64,000 nucleotides of DNA from Latilactobacillus sakei subsp. sakei DSM 20017 = JCM 1157 (GTDB lineage Bacteria > Bacillota > Bacilli > Lactobacillales > Lactobacillaceae): NCBI RefSeq assembly GCF_002370355.1, contig NZ_AP017929.1:1860001-1924000 (forward strand), read 5' to 3'. Made by a program: the position numbers and the translations under genes. The notes beneath the pieces were generated by a model. The model was not told the DNA's origin, searched no databases, and saw only the letters and a program-made list of their open reading frames with translations. Shown here piece after piece: positions 34,575 through 44,153 of this stretch (its first letter is position 1; each line of letters starts with the position of its first letter).

Positions 34575-35045
34575 TTAAATGATTTTACCTGGGTAAGGTT
34601 CGCCTGCTACAAATTGGAAATCTAAGGTTTCTAATTCATTAATATCCGTCACACACTTGCTGATGCCTTTAGCTAACATTAAGTTAATCGGATTTTCTTG
34701 CAAGTCATCTTCACAAACAAACACAATTGGCGTGTGGCTTGCGTTAAGATAACCGACTTCAAAAGCGGTCCCGGTATCTTCATCAGCCATATCCCATAAA
34801 ACAACGGCCATATCGGCTAAGTCCATTGCAGTGATGTCGTTTTGATAAGTTTGGTTAGCCCATTCGTAACCACCGAATAAACCGTTAGGATCATTATCTT
34901 CAGTAACATCTTTGTATTGATGTTCTTGTGGACTATGGATATACCCAACTGTTGGGTTAGCTGCCAACGCTTTGTGGGCGCGTGCGACCATGTCTGCTTG
35001 TTTAGGGGTGAACCAGCCACCCGCTAGGTAAATTTGTTTTTGCAT
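34575..35045 (-). CDS. Nucleoside 2-deoxyribosyltransferase
   Basis: A 156-residue enzyme that exchanges bases between deoxynucleosides. N-terminal IYLAGGWFTPKQADMV and the later DMADMAVVLWDMADEDTGTAFEVGYL carry the conserved Asp and catalytic Glu of the lactobacillus NDT/PTD family; VFVCEDD follows. It allows salvage of bases when the cell cannot make all deoxynucleosides. RBS GAGGAG. Single gene with its own terminator. Confidence 0.88.
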   Translation of the reverse strand: MQKQIYLAGGWFTPKQADMVARAHKALAANPTVGYIHSPQEHQYKDVTEDNDPNGLFGGYEWANQTYQNDITAMDLADMAVVLWDMADEDTGTAFEVGYLNASHTPIVFVCEDDLQENPINLMLAKGISKCVTDINELETLDFQFVAGEPYPGKII

Positions 35046-35071
35046 TGTTACGACTCCTCTTTATTAAACAT

Positions 35072-35117
35072 TAAAAAGGGGTGGGACAAAATCGCTTTTG
35101 TCTACCGCCCCTTTTTT
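35072..35117. terminator. Bidirectional terminator-like hairpin
   Basis: AAAAGGGG...CCCCTTTT with GGACAAAA/TTTTGTC inside. It may end the pst-phoU transcript, about 270 bases after phoU. Confidence 0.7.
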
Positions 35118-35142
35118 GATTGGCGAATATTATTAGTTCAAA

Positions 35143-35372
35143 CGTGCTTTTTAAGTCTAGTTTCCTGCGCTTAACCCTGCTCATCAAACAACCGATTGCA
35201 TCAGTTATTTACGGAGCTGTGTTAATGCTCAGAAACTGAGCAGAATTAAACGCACTCTTTTCTTAAACGTGTTTTATCAGCCATATTCTTCCGGTTAGCT
35301 ACGAATACCAAATGATTGCTTCCAGCAATCATTCGCCATTCTATGCTAATCCTCAGAATATATTCGGCTGGT
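35143..35372. repeat. Large compound palindrome downstream of phoU
   Basis: Two inverted structures lie side by side. In 35143-35270, GCGCTTAA..CTGCTCA is repeated in inverted form as TGAGCAG..TTAAACGC, with an inner CTGAGCA hairpin. In 35279-35372, GGTTAGC..CGAATAC..AAATGATTGC pairs with GCAATCATT..CATTC..GCTAATCC. Together they could form a cruciform or long RNA hairpin. It codes for nothing visible and may be a miniature mobile repeat, to be tested by counting genome copies. Confidence 0.55.
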
Positions 35373-35383
35373 ACAACACTCTT

Positions 35384-36061
35384 TTAAAATTCGTCTTCTT
35401 TGTCGTTTGAATTTAATTCGACGACTTTACCGGTTCTTAAATAAACAATCCATTCACAGATGTTTGTAACGTAATCACCAATTCGTTCCAAGTAACTGGC
35501 AACAAGCATGTAATCCATGCTGCCAACAACTGTTTCTGAATCACGTTGCATTTCTTTAACACAGTCATCGTAAATGTTTTCCGAATAAGCGTTAATTGCT
35601 GTATCTTCTTCAGCAATGGCAATTGCTCGGCGCCGGTCCTCTTTAACGTAGGCATCCAAGACTTCTTCTACCATTTGTTTTACTTTGTCGGCCATATCCG
35701 CGATATCTTTTTCGATATCTGGTACACGGGTATTGCCCTTCACACGAATCGTTGATTTAGCGATTGAGACCGCGTGATCGCCCATTCGTTCCAAGTCAGA
35801 ACTAGCCTTCATGATGGTTACGATAATTCGTAAATCAGTCGACACGGGTTGTTGAAGTGCAATTAATTCGAAACTCTTACGTTCCAAATCCGTTTCCCGT
35901 TCATTAATCTTATGATCATCGGCAATCACTTCTCTTGCTAATTGCTTATCGTGATTAATGAAGGCTTTAACAGATTTATAGATGGCTTCATTGACCATCA
36001 TGCCCATTTCGGAAAAACGAACGTGCAGTTCATTCAATTCATCTTCAAAAAGTCTACGCAT
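35384..36061 (-). CDS. phoU: Phosphate signalling complex protein PhoU
   Basis: A 225-residue all-helical protein made of two similar three-helix bundles. The metal-binding motif ERMGDHAVSIAK (about 75) repeats as ERIGDYVTNICEW (about 185). PhoU links Pst transport to PhoR and restrains uptake. The start is the ATG at 36061 with SD GAAGGG; it overlaps nothing essential of pstB. Last gene of the pst operon. Confidence 0.95.
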   Translation of the reverse strand: MRRLFEDELNELHVRFSEMGMMVNEAIYKSVKAFINHDKQLAREVIADDHKINERETDLERKSFELIALQQPVSTDLRIIVTIMKASSDLERMGDHAVSIAKSTIRVKGNTRVPDIEKDIADMADKVKQMVEEVLDAYVKEDRRRAIAIAEEDTAINAYSENIYDDCVKEMQRDSETVVGSMDYMLVASYLERIGDYVTNICEWIVYLRTGKVVELNSNDKEDEF

Positions 36062-36077
36062 GCTATTCCCTTCTTTC

Positions 36078-36836
36078 TTAGCCAAAACGGCCACTGATAT
36101 AATCTTCCGTTTCTTTTTCGGTTGGGTTTAAGAAGATTTTCTTCGTTGGTGCATATTCAATTAATTCACCTTGTAGAAAGAATGCTGTCTTATCCGAAAT
36201 ACGAGAAGCCTGATGCATATTATGCGTCACCATTATAATGGTATACTGTTGGCGCAATTCTAGCAACATATTTTCGATTTTTGTACTCGAAATTGGGTCC
36301 AGTGCGGATGTTGGTTCGTCCATTAAGATGACTTTAGGCTTAACAGCAAGTACCCGGGCGATGCAGACCCGTTGTTGTTGCCCACCTGAAAGTGACAAAG
36401 CACTTTCGTGGAGCTTATCTTTCACGTCATCCCAAACGGCAGCTTGTTTCAAACTGGTTTCAACTGCTTCATCCAAAACGCGGTGATCCTTCACGCCTGA
36501 TAAACGTAAACCATAGACAACATTATCGTAAATTGAAAATGGGAATGGATTAGGTTGTTGGAAAACCATCCCAACTTCCTTCCGTAATTTAACGGTATCC
36601 ATCTCAGGGGCATAAATATCCTGACCATTAAGCAAAAACTTGCCCGTCACCGTTGCGGAATCAATCAAATCGTTCATCCGATTTAAACACCGCAGATACG
36701 TTGACTTACCACAACCAGAAGGCCCGATTAACGCCGTAATTTCATTTTCTGCAAAATCCATATTAATGCCTTTTAAGGCCTCATTTTTACCATAGAACAA
36801 ATGAACATCTGAGGATTCAATAATTTTATTCGCCAA
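36078..36836 (-). CDS. pstB: Phosphate ABC transporter ATP-binding protein PstB (second copy)
   Basis: A 252-residue ABC ATPase. Walker A is GPSGCGKST, the signature LSGGQQQR, Walker [14 protein letters not shown], with the H-loop in VTHNMHQA. It powers the PstCA channel. It is a paralogue of the gene upstream, 20 bases away; two tandem pstB genes are common in lactobacilli and streptococci. Confidence 0.95.
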
Positions 36837-36856
36837 CTGGCAAACCTCCTTGTATG

Positions 36857-37666
36857 CTAGCCGAAATGACCAGACACATAATCTTCTGCCGCTTTAATCT
36901 TAGGCCGGGTAAACATCTTCCGGGTTTCATCAAATTCAAGCGCGTGCCCTGAATGGAAAAAGGCTGTGTAATCACTAATCCGCGCTGCTTGTTGCATATT
37001 GTGCGTCACAATGACAATTGTATATTGTTCTTTCAAGCGAATTAATGTTTCTTCAACGGTGTTTGTTGAGATGGGATCCAAAGCCGAAGCCGGTTCATCC
37101 ATCAAGAGAATATCAGGTTTCATCGCGATTGCGCGTGCGATACAAAGCCGTTGTTGTTGCCCGCCCGATAAGGCCAAAGCACTCTTATTCAATGAATCTT
37201 TGACTTGATCCCAAAGTGCAGCTTGTTTCAGCGTTGTTTCGACGATTTCATCAAGGTACTTTTTATCCTTTTGACCATGTTGTTTCAATGCAAATGTAAT
37301 GTTGTCGTAAATAGATTTAGCAAACGGATTAGGGCGTTGGAAAACCATCCCAATATGTTCGCGCATCTTATAAACGTCAACTTCATCACTATTGATATCA
37401 ACATCCCGATACATAATCTTCCCGGTCACACGCGTATTAGCGATATTATCGTTCATCCGGTTTAAACTCCGGAGATACGTTGATTTACCTGAGCCAGAAG
37501 CCCCAATTAACGCCGTAATCCGATAACGTTCAAATTGTAATGACGCATCGTGCATCGCGCGTTTGTCACCATAGTAGACGTTTAAGTCTTCAGTTGACAA
37601 CGCAATTTCATGTTTAGGTTCTGCTAATTTTTTGATATGTGTTTTTGTTAAATCATAATCTGCCAT
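36857..37666 (-). CDS. pstB: Phosphate ABC transporter ATP-binding protein PstB (first copy)
   Basis: A 269-residue ABC ATPase with about 15 extra N-terminal residues compared with its neighbour. Walker A is GASGSGKST, the signature LSGGQQQR, Walker [15 protein letters not shown]-loop VTHNMQQA. Follows pstA at 9 bases. Confidence 0.95.
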   Translation of the reverse strand: MADYDLTKTHIKKLAEPKHEIALSTEDLNVYYGDKRAMHDASLQFERYRITALIGASGSGKSTYLRSLNRMNDNIANTRVTGKIMYRDVDINSDEVDVYKMREHIGMVFQRPNPFAKSIYDNITFALKQHGQKDKKYLDEIVETTLKQAALWDQVKDSLNKSALALSGGQQQRLCIARAIAMKPDILLMDEPASALDPISTNTVEETLIRLKEQYTIVIVTHNMQQAARISDYTAFFHSGHALEFDETRKMFTRPKIKAAEDYVSGHFG

Positions 37667-37675
37667 AAACTTCTC

Positions 37676-38560
37676 CTATGCTGCTGTCATTTTGCGGTAA
37701 ACGCGCTTGCCGATTACCCGTGCTAACCAGTTGAATAATAGGACAGCGATAATCAAGACGGCCGATGCACCAGCTGAAACAGCTGTCGCATCCGGCATAA
37801 TGCCTTCAGAATTAATCTTCCAAATATGCACAGCCAATGTTTCAGCTGGACGCATTGGATTCAAAGGACTTGCGATATACGTTGGATTCCAGTTCGTGAA
37901 ATCTAATGAAGGCGCACTTTGACCTGCTGTGTAAATTAAAGCAGCGGCTTCACCGAAAATCCGGCCGGCTCCTAAAATCATCCCAGTAATAATATTGGGT
38001 AACGCTTCAGGAATAATGACGTGTTTAACTGTTTCATAACGTGATAAACCAAGCGCAAGGCCCGCTTCACGTTGGGTAAAGTGAATTGATTTCAAAGCAT
38101 CTTCAACGTTCCGTGTTAACAATGGTAAGTTAAAGACGGTTAAGGCCAAGGCCCCAGCTAAAATTGAAAAGCCTAATTTAAATTGAATAACGAAGACTAA
38201 GAAACCAAACAAACCAACCACGACTGATGGTAAAGAGCTTAAAACTTCAATTGCCGTCCGAACGACATTTGTCACCCAGTTTTTAGGCGCGTATTCAGCG
38301 AGGTAAATCCCAGCACCAATTGAAAGTGGTACGGAAATCACCATCGCAATTACCAATAGGTAGAATGAATTAAAGAGCTGAACGCCAATCCCGCCACCTT
38401 TTGTAAAGGTTGACGCTGGGTTCGTCAAGAATTGCCAAGTCACATGCGGTAACCCACGAATTAAGATATAACCTAGTAAACTTGCCAATAATAAAACAAT
38501 TAAGCCAGCGATTAGTGTTAAAACGCCGGTTGCAACTTTATCCCATTTTTTTGCATCCAT
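37676..38560 (-). CDS. pstA: Phosphate ABC transporter permease PstA
   Basis: A 294-residue permease with six membrane spans. The EAA loop is EAGLALGLSRYETVKHVIIPEALPNIITG near 180. Forms the phosphate channel with PstC; its ATG overlaps the pstC stop by one base. Confidence 0.95.
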   Translation of the reverse strand: MDAKKWDKVATGVLTLIAGLIVLLLASLLGYILIRGLPHVTWQFLTNPASTFTKGGGIGVQLFNSFYLLVIAMVISVPLSIGAGIYLAEYAPKNWVTNVVRTAIEVLSSLPSVVVGLFGFLVFVIQFKLGFSILAGALALTVFNLPLLTRNVEDALKSIHFTQREAGLALGLSRYETVKHVIIPEALPNIITGMILGAGRIFGEAAALIYTAGQSAPSLDFTNWNPTYIASPLNPMRPAETLAVHIWKINSEGIMPDATAVSAGASAVLIIAVLLFNWLARVIGKRVYRKMTAA

Positions 38561-39492
38561 TAGCGACCCATTGCTCCCTTCCGACCAATTAAACGAACTA
38601 ATAAGTTAAATAATAGTGACATTAATAATAAGAGCAGTGCCAATGACCATAAGGCGTTATTGGCAAGTGAGCCCATAACGGTGTTCCCAATTCCCATTGT
38701 CAAGACACTGGTTAATGTTGAGGCTGGTGAAATCAAGTTATGTGGCATTAAGGCCGCATTCCCGATCACCATTTGAACGGCAAGTGCTTCACCAAACGCC
38801 CGTGCCATCCCGAAGACAACCCCGGTTAAAATCCCTGGTGTCGCTGCTTTTAAAACAACCTTCCAAGTTGTTTGCCAACGCGTTGCCCCTAGTGCCAATG
38901 ATGCTTCCCGATAGTGCCGTGGCACACTCTTCAAAGCGTCGACGGTCATTGAAGTCACCGTTGGTAAAATCATGATGAACAACACACAGGTTCCGGCTAA
39001 AATCCCAAAACCACTGCCGCCAAAGATATGGCGCATTGTTGGGACAACTACTGATAACCCGATAAAACCATAAACAACAGATGGAATCCCAACCAGTAAT
39101 TCCATAACGGGTTGTAAAATCTTTTCCCCCCGTTTAGGTGAAATTTCTGTCATGAAAATCCCGGCGCCAATGGCAAATGGTGTTGCCAATAAGGCTGCCA
39201 AGAACGTCACGCCAAACGAGCCCATAATCATTGGGAGCGCCCCAACTTCTGGCCGACCATGACTATCCTTAAGACTTGGATTCCAATCGCTTTGCGTTAA
39301 AAAGCGCCATAGGCTGACCTTATCCTTAAAGAAGGTTGCGAGTCCTTTAGAAGCCACAAAGTAAAAAATAGCCAGAACGATAAAAACGATTAAACTGATA
39401 CACAATAAACTGATTAATTTTCCACGGCTTTCGGTTTTCGCCGCCCGTGATTTTTTCAGTAAACTTGCCTTAATTGGATCCATTTTTGCCAC
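38560..39492 (-). CDS. pstC: Phosphate ABC transporter permease PstC
   Basis: A 310-residue permease with six spans. The EAA loop is EASLALGATRWQTTWKVVLKAATPGILTG near 200. The reading starts with GTG at 39492 directly after the pstS stop; an ATG three codons later (39483) is an equally possible start with AGGTGG in front. Confidence 0.94.
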   Translation of the reverse strand: MAKMDPIKASLLKKSRAAKTESRGKLISLLCISLIVFIVLAIFYFVASKGLATFFKDKVSLWRFLTQSDWNPSLKDSHGRPEVGALPMIMGSFGVTFLAALLATPFAIGAGIFMTEISPKRGEKILQPVMELLVGIPSVVYGFIGLSVVVPTMRHIFGGSGFGILAGTCVLFIMILPTVTSMTVDALKSVPRHYREASLALGATRWQTTWKVVLKAATPGILTGVVFGMARAFGEALAVQMVIGNAALMPHNLISPASTLTSVLTMGIGNTVMGSLANNALWSLALLLLLMSLLFNLLVRLIGRKGAMGR

Positions 39493-40353
39493 CTACTTAA
39501 CCTTCGTAATTGTGCCGTCTAACGACCGTTCAACTTGCATTTGTGCGACTGGGATGTAACCCATTTTGCTAACTTGTTTGTTTTGAATCTTATCCGATAA
39601 AACATAGGCCAAGAATTCCTTGGTTAATCCCGTTGGTTGGCCTTTAGTATAAACATGTTCGTATGACCAGATTGGCCAAGTGTTATTCATAACGTTTTGA
39701 TCATCTGGTGCAACACCATCCAGTTTAAGCGTTGCAACCGTGTTATCCACATAAGAAAAGGCTAGATAACTAATCGCCCCGGGTGTATTGGCCACGATTG
39801 AACGGACCATCCCAGTTGAATCTTGTTCTTGCGCTGGCTTTGTCTTGCGATTACCCATCACCCATTGTTCAAAGGTTGAACGAGTACCGCTACCTTGTGC
39901 TCGGTTAACCAAGACTACTTCTTGATCAGGACCACCAACTTGCTGCCAGTTCGTAATTTCGCCGCTAAAGATTTTAGCTAACTGCGTCAGCGATAAATTC
40001 TTAACGCCAATTTTTTTATTAATGACTGGTGTAATACCAACAACCGCCACTTTATGATCGACTAATTTGCCCGCTTTAATGCCAGCTTTTTCTTCTGCGA
40101 ATAAATCAGAATTACCCATTTGAACGGCGCCTTCTTGAATCTGGCTTAAACCAGTCCCAGAACCGCCACCTTGAACGTTAATAAACTGACCTGAATGTTG
40201 GGCACTGTATTGTTCGGCTAACGCTTCAATCAATGGCTGTAAGGCCGATGACCCAACTGCCGTGACTGATTGCCCATTTTGTTTAGATTGACAACCAGTT
40301 AATAGTAATACAACGAATGTGACTAATAAGCCAATAACACTACGTTTACGCAT
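39493..40353 (-). CDS. pstS: Phosphate-binding lipoprotein PstS
   Basis: A 286-residue lipoprotein with lipobox LTGC at residues 18-21. Phosphate-binding loops are AVGSSALQPL near 32, GGGSGTGLSQI near 60, and RAQGSGTRSTFEQW near 152. It captures phosphate outside the membrane for PstCA. First gene of the pstSCABB-phoU operon, directly behind a promoter with Pho boxes. RBS GTGGAGG. Confidence 0.96.
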   Translation of the reverse strand: MRKRSVIGLLVTFVVLLLTGCQSKQNGQSVTAVGSSALQPLIEALAEQYSAQHSGQFINVQGGGSGTGLSQIQEGAVQMGNSDLFAEEKAGIKAGKLVDHKVAVVGITPVINKKIGVKNLSLTQLAKIFSGEITNWQQVGGPDQEVVLVNRAQGSGTRSTFEQWVMGNRKTKPAQEQDSTGMVRSIVANTPGAISYLAFSYVDNTVATLKLDGVAPDDQNVMNNTWPIWSYEHVYTKGQPTGLTKEFLAYVLSDKIQNKQVSKMGYIPVAQMQVERSLDGTITKVK

Positions 40354-40391
40354 GCTAATCCTCCACGAATTCCATTTAAACCCTTTGATTA

Positions 40392-40445
40392 ATTATAGAA
40401 AAGAATTGTAAAATCTAACACTATTGAATGTAAATATTTTGTAAA
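40392..40445 (-). promoter_or_regulatory. pst operon promoter with PhoP-type boxes
   Basis: On the minus strand three TTTACA boxes (40440-40445, 40429-40434, 40407-40412) stand at 0, 11 and 33 bp, with a degenerate one at 22. They end 9 bp before a perfect -10 TATAAT (40392-40397). This is the arrangement of PhoP-activated promoters. The first box touches the phoR stop codon. Confidence 0.8.
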
Positions 40446-42107
40446 TCACGTTAAGGGGAAGGTTAAAATAAACTGACTACCGACCCCTAATTGGCTTTCA
40501 ACCGTCAATTGCCCACCAATACTTTCGGTAATTTCCTTGGCAATCGCTAAGCCTAACCCAGTCCCACTCTTATGTGTCGCCCGAGCCTGATCAACGCGAT
40601 AGAACCGTTCAAAAATCCGTTCTTGTAAATCACTTGGAATACCTAATCCTGAATCAACAACTCGGATTATCAATTGTTGATGATCGACTTGAGCCGCAAT
40701 CACAAGAGACCCCGCTTGTTTATTATAGGTAATACCGTTGGCAATCAAATTCTTCAAGACTTGGTTTAACTTCATTTTTTGCGTCTTAAACGTCAGCGTC
40801 TCTGGTATATTGACGGAAACGTGAATTTCTTTTTGTTGAATCTTTTGTTGCATCAACTCTAAATTAGCTGTCACCATCGCTTTTAACCCAATATCTTGCG
40901 CTTGCGTTTGATCTTGACGGTCCAAGTGTGATAACGCCAAAATATCCTGAATCAAGGCTGTCAGGCGCGTGCTTTCTTCGTAAATAATCTTCAAGAACTG
41001 CTGTAAAGTTTCCGGATCATCCTTGGCCCCTGCCAACAGCGTTTCAGCAAAGCCCGTAATTGCCGTCACTGGCGTCTTCAATTCATGACTGACGTTGCTA
41101 ACAAAGTCGAGCTGCATCTGTTCCACTCGGCGAATATCAGTTAAATCATACAAGATCACTAACGCCTGAAATTTAGACTTCACGGTATTTAACTGAACCA
41201 CATTGGCATCGACAAATCGTTCCCGATTCTGAATGAGTTGAATCTCTTGATGGTGACTGCGCCGATAACGGAAAGTATGTTCAATCATCCGCGTTAATTC
41301 ATAAGTCTTAATATCATCGATATACGGGTGCTTCTGAGGCTCGATTGCGGTTTCTAATAACTGCCCCATCGCCTCGTTATGCAAAACAACTTGGCGGTTT
41401 TCATTAATCACCATTACTCCGACCGGTAAATGATCAATCAACCGATCAAAGCTGCCTTGTTGGATGGCAATCTTTTGACGCATGTGACGCATATCCTTGT
41501 TTAATTGGTTCACTTCGTGTGCGAGGACGTATAATGACGCGTCCTTTTGGAAAATAATTGGTTCTGGCGTTTCTTCGTAGCGAATATGATGAATATTGGC
41601 CACCAAAATCTTCAAGTGCTCGTAAAAATGGCTGCGTTGCCGTTTAAATTGCCAGAGAACAATCAGACTAAACAATAGATACAAAACAGTCACTGTCAGG
41701 GCGATTTCCGGCCAGGTATGCCAGAAGCGTTGTTGTGGCATCAATAAGACAAACGTTGGCTGACTCGATTGATGAACCGCAACTAAATACCAACGGCCAT
41801 CAATCTTTTGCCTAACACTAAAATTGCGCGTAGTATGATCACGATTTAAAACATCGGCCACTGACCGTTCCAACTTGGTGTGCTGTGGCGACTGTGAAGT
41901 TACAACTTGTAATTTATTTTGTTGTAGCCATTTTTGACGCTTAAAGTCGGCGTCTTTCACAATTAAGGCGTAATCGGCACGCCGTTCTTTGAGTGTCGCA
42001 CTTTGCTGGCGATAAATGACTAAATTAATAAGCAAAATAAAGGCTATGTAAATAGCCACTAAAATAGTGGCTAGCTTATAAAATCTCACTTGATCATGCT
42101 TGGTCAT
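40446..42107 (-). CDS. phoR: Phosphate-sensing histidine kinase PhoR
   Basis: A 553-residue membrane kinase. A first transmembrane helix (about 10-30) and a second near 145-165 enclose an extracellular domain of about 110 residues. A PAS domain (DHLPVGVMVINENRQVV) follows, then the H-box FVSNVSHELKTPVTAITGF with the phospho-His, and an ATPase domain with GTGLGLAIAKEI. Start at 42107 (SD GGAGG), overlapping the phoP 3' end by 14 bases, hence coupled translation. Confidence 0.93.
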   Translation of the reverse strand: MTKHDQVRFYKLATILVAIYIAFILLINLVIYRQQSATLKERRADYALIVKDADFKRQKWLQQNKLQVVTSQSPQHTKLERSVADVLNRDHTTRNFSVRQKIDGRWYLVAVHQSSQPTFVLLMPQQRFWHTWPEIALTVTVLYLLFSLIVLWQFKRQRSHFYEHLKILVANIHHIRYEETPEPIIFQKDASLYVLAHEVNQLNKDMRHMRQKIAIQQGSFDRLIDHLPVGVMVINENRQVVLHNEAMGQLLETAIEPQKHPYIDDIKTYELTRMIEHTFRYRRSHHQEIQLIQNRERFVDANVVQLNTVKSKFQALVILYDLTDIRRVEQMQLDFVSNVSHELKTPVTAITGFAETLLAGAKDDPETLQQFLKIIYEESTRLTALIQDILALSHLDRQDQTQAQDIGLKAMVTANLELMQQKIQQKEIHVSVNIPETLTFKTQKMKLNQVLKNLIANGITYNKQAGSLVIAAQVDHQQLIIRVVDSGLGIPSDLQERIFERFYRVDQARATHKSGTGLGLAIAKEITESIGGQLTVESQLGVGSQFILTFPLT

Positions 42108-42807
42108 GTGCGGGATCCTCCAATTGATAACCAAAACCACGAACTGTTTTCAGATAAACAGGGTGGCGCGGATCATCTTCAATCTTTTCACGCAAATGAC
42201 TCACTTGAATGTCCACCATCCGGGTTTCGGCTGGATAATCGAAGCCCCAAACGGCATTTAATAATTTTTCACGACTTTGCACCTTATTGAGTCGATGCAT
42301 AAAATACACTAATAATTCGAATTCTTTCGGCGTTAGGTGCAACTTATGATCGCCTTTTTTTGCGATTACTTCGGTTTCGTCCACACTTAAATCACCGACC
42401 ACAATCGTTTCAGACGCCTGTTCAACGGGTTGTTCAATAGGTTGAGTGGTCCGGCGTTCAATGGCTCGAATTCGAGCGATGATTTCGCGGGGACTAAAAG
42501 GTTTTGTCACGTAATCGTCGGCCCCAACTTCAAGCCCAACAATCTTATCCGTTTCGTTGTCCTTAGCCGTTAAAATCATAATTGGCGTTTTTAATTTAGC
42601 TTCCCGAATCTTTTTCGTTACCGCAATCCCATCTAGTTTGGGTAACATCAAATCCAAAATGATAAAATCAAATTTTTGCTGTAAGGCCATCGTTAGCGCT
42701 TGGGCGCCATCCGTTGCCGTCATTACCTTGAAATGTTCTTGCTCCAGATTATATCTCAACAGTGTCAAGATTACTGGTTCATCGTCTACCACTAGAATCG
42801 TTTTCAT
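42094..42807 (-). CDS. phoP: Phosphate-response regulator PhoP (OmpR family)
   Basis: A 237-residue response regulator. The receiver has acidic VVDDEP at residue 6, the phospho-Asp in FIILDLMLPKLDG (about 52), and Lys in VTKPFSPREI (about 102). The C-terminal winged helix ends with VDIQVSHLREKI and VRGFGYQLE. It should bind TTHACA repeats such as those before pstS. The start is the ATG at 42807, 9 bases after AGAAGG; the ATG at 42816 sits on the SD itself. Confidence 0.95.
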   Translation of the reverse strand: MKTILVVDDEPVILTLLRYNLEQEHFKVMTATDGAQALTMALQQKFDFIILDLMLPKLDGIAVTKKIREAKLKTPIMILTAKDNETDKIVGLEVGADDYVTKPFSPREIIARIRAIERRTTQPIEQPVEQASETIVVGDLSVDETEVIAKKGDHKLHLTPKEFELLVYFMHRLNKVQSREKLLNAVWGFDYPAETRMVDIQVSHLREKIEDDPRHPVYLKTVRGFGYQLEDPAHDQA

Positions 42808-42826
42808 CAATGTCATCCTTCTCTAA

Positions 42827-43960
42827 TTAATTCTCTGGAAATAAAATAACACCTAATTCGTGGGGTGCATCGGCAAAAACTGCACTTTCCGTAATGCGAT
42901 ATTCACCCTGAAGATCTTGAACTTTCAAATGACAATAAGTCGAATGGCTTTGAATCGCTTGATAGAAATTTTCATTGTTTGAAATTGCTTGACCATTACA
43001 TTCCACAATCACGTCCCCAGCTTCTAACCCCATTTTAGCAGCTGGTGTTTGTTCGAGAACCCCCAAAATACGAATACCCGCATACGGTTTTGTAAAATGT
43101 TGCTTATTTGCCCGGCTTTGTCGTCTCAATCGCCATTGTAAGATAAAACAGATAATCAACGCAACACTTAATGTGCTTAATATGATGCTTGGGAATATAA
43201 AGCTAACGATACCGGCAACCACAATCACACCACCAAACGTGATTTGCGTTCGCAAATCACGCGTCACTAACGCTGACATCAATTCTTTAATCGCTTTAAC
43301 TGAAAAGCCGAGAATCAACGGTAAGATGACGATGTTAAATGATTGCTGACCAATATGTAGGACTGGCCAAAAGCCCCAATCAGGTAACTGATTAGTGCCT
43401 GGTACTAAAAAGAAAACGGGTGCTAAGTAGATTTGACGGCTCGTAAACATCGCTGTCATCCGCCCCCGACTGCTAGTGATGACGTGTGGTGTCACCACCT
43501 TAGTGGCATCCCACTTTTGTAAAAAGCCAGTTAGGATTGTAATTAAGCCTGCTACAATTAACAGTTCTGCTAGCAAACTGTTACCCGCTAGAATTTGATA
43601 TTGTGGCCAAATCATTGCACTGATTAAATACAATAAAGCACTTAATAGTATTAAGACGTTACCCGCAAAACCAATTGGCATCAAAAATAAGGCTACTACC
43701 GCGACAATTTGGTAGACTAACCACCAATTTAAATTAATTGTGACGCCTAACAACAAGGTACAACAACTGAGCGCTAAACCCGCTAATAACCCGTGCCACC
43801 AAAATAGTTTCAACTCTGGCCACTTAGGATTAACGGCAATTCTAAACGTCTGTCGTTCATGTTTGATACGATGTAGCGCTAACCAAAAAGCAAACACAAT
43901 CGCCACCCATAACAATGGTGTCGTGAAAAAGGTAAGCAACATATTAACGAACATCTCCAT
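42827..43960 (-). CDS. MinJ-like membrane protein with C-terminal PDZ domain
   Basis: A 377-residue protein with about eight membrane spans in residues 1-280 and a PDZ domain at about 290-375 (GIRILGVLEQTPAAKMGLEAGDVIVECNGQ). It lacks the Ser/Lys protease domain of CtpB. Topology and position near ftsEX fit MinJ/SwrAB-type topological factors that link division-site proteins. Its stop lies about 20 bases before phoP, so the three genes minJ-like, phoP and phoR are probably cotranscribed. Confidence 0.75.
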   Translation of the reverse strand: MEMFVNMLLTFFTTPLLWVAIVFAFWLALHRIKHERQTFRIAVNPKWPELKLFWWHGLLAGLALSCCTLLLGVTINLNWWLVYQIVAVVALFLMPIGFAGNVLILLSALLYLISAMIWPQYQILAGNSLLAELLIVAGLITILTGFLQKWDATKVVTPHVITSSRGRMTAMFTSRQIYLAPVFFLVPGTNQLPDWGFWPVLHIGQQSFNIVILPLILGFSVKAIKELMSALVTRDLRTQITFGGVIVVAGIVSFIFPSIILSTLSVALIICFILQWRLRRQSRANKQHFTKPYAGIRILGVLEQTPAAKMGLEAGDVIVECNGQAISNNENFYQAIQSHSTYCHLKVQDLQGEYRITESAVFADAPHELGVILFPEN

Positions 43961-44092
43961 TAAATAAACCCTCCAACCTATTCAATCCCGCCAACCTGAA
44001 AACGATGCCAATCGCATCTGTCGAACAGACCGCCGAACTTTCCCCATAAGTATAGCATTTTGCCCCGTTAACTGCCTAGCCCTTAAAAACGC

Positions 44093-44132
44093 TAAAAAAG
44101 GAACCCCAGCTAAAAAGCTGAGATTCCTTTTT
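44093..44132 (-). terminator. ftsEX terminator
   Basis: AAGGAAcCcCAGCT/AGCTGAGATTCCTT with T6 on the minus strand, shortly after the ftsX stop. Confidence 0.85.
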
Positions 44133-44153
44133 GTAAATCAGTATGATTACTTG

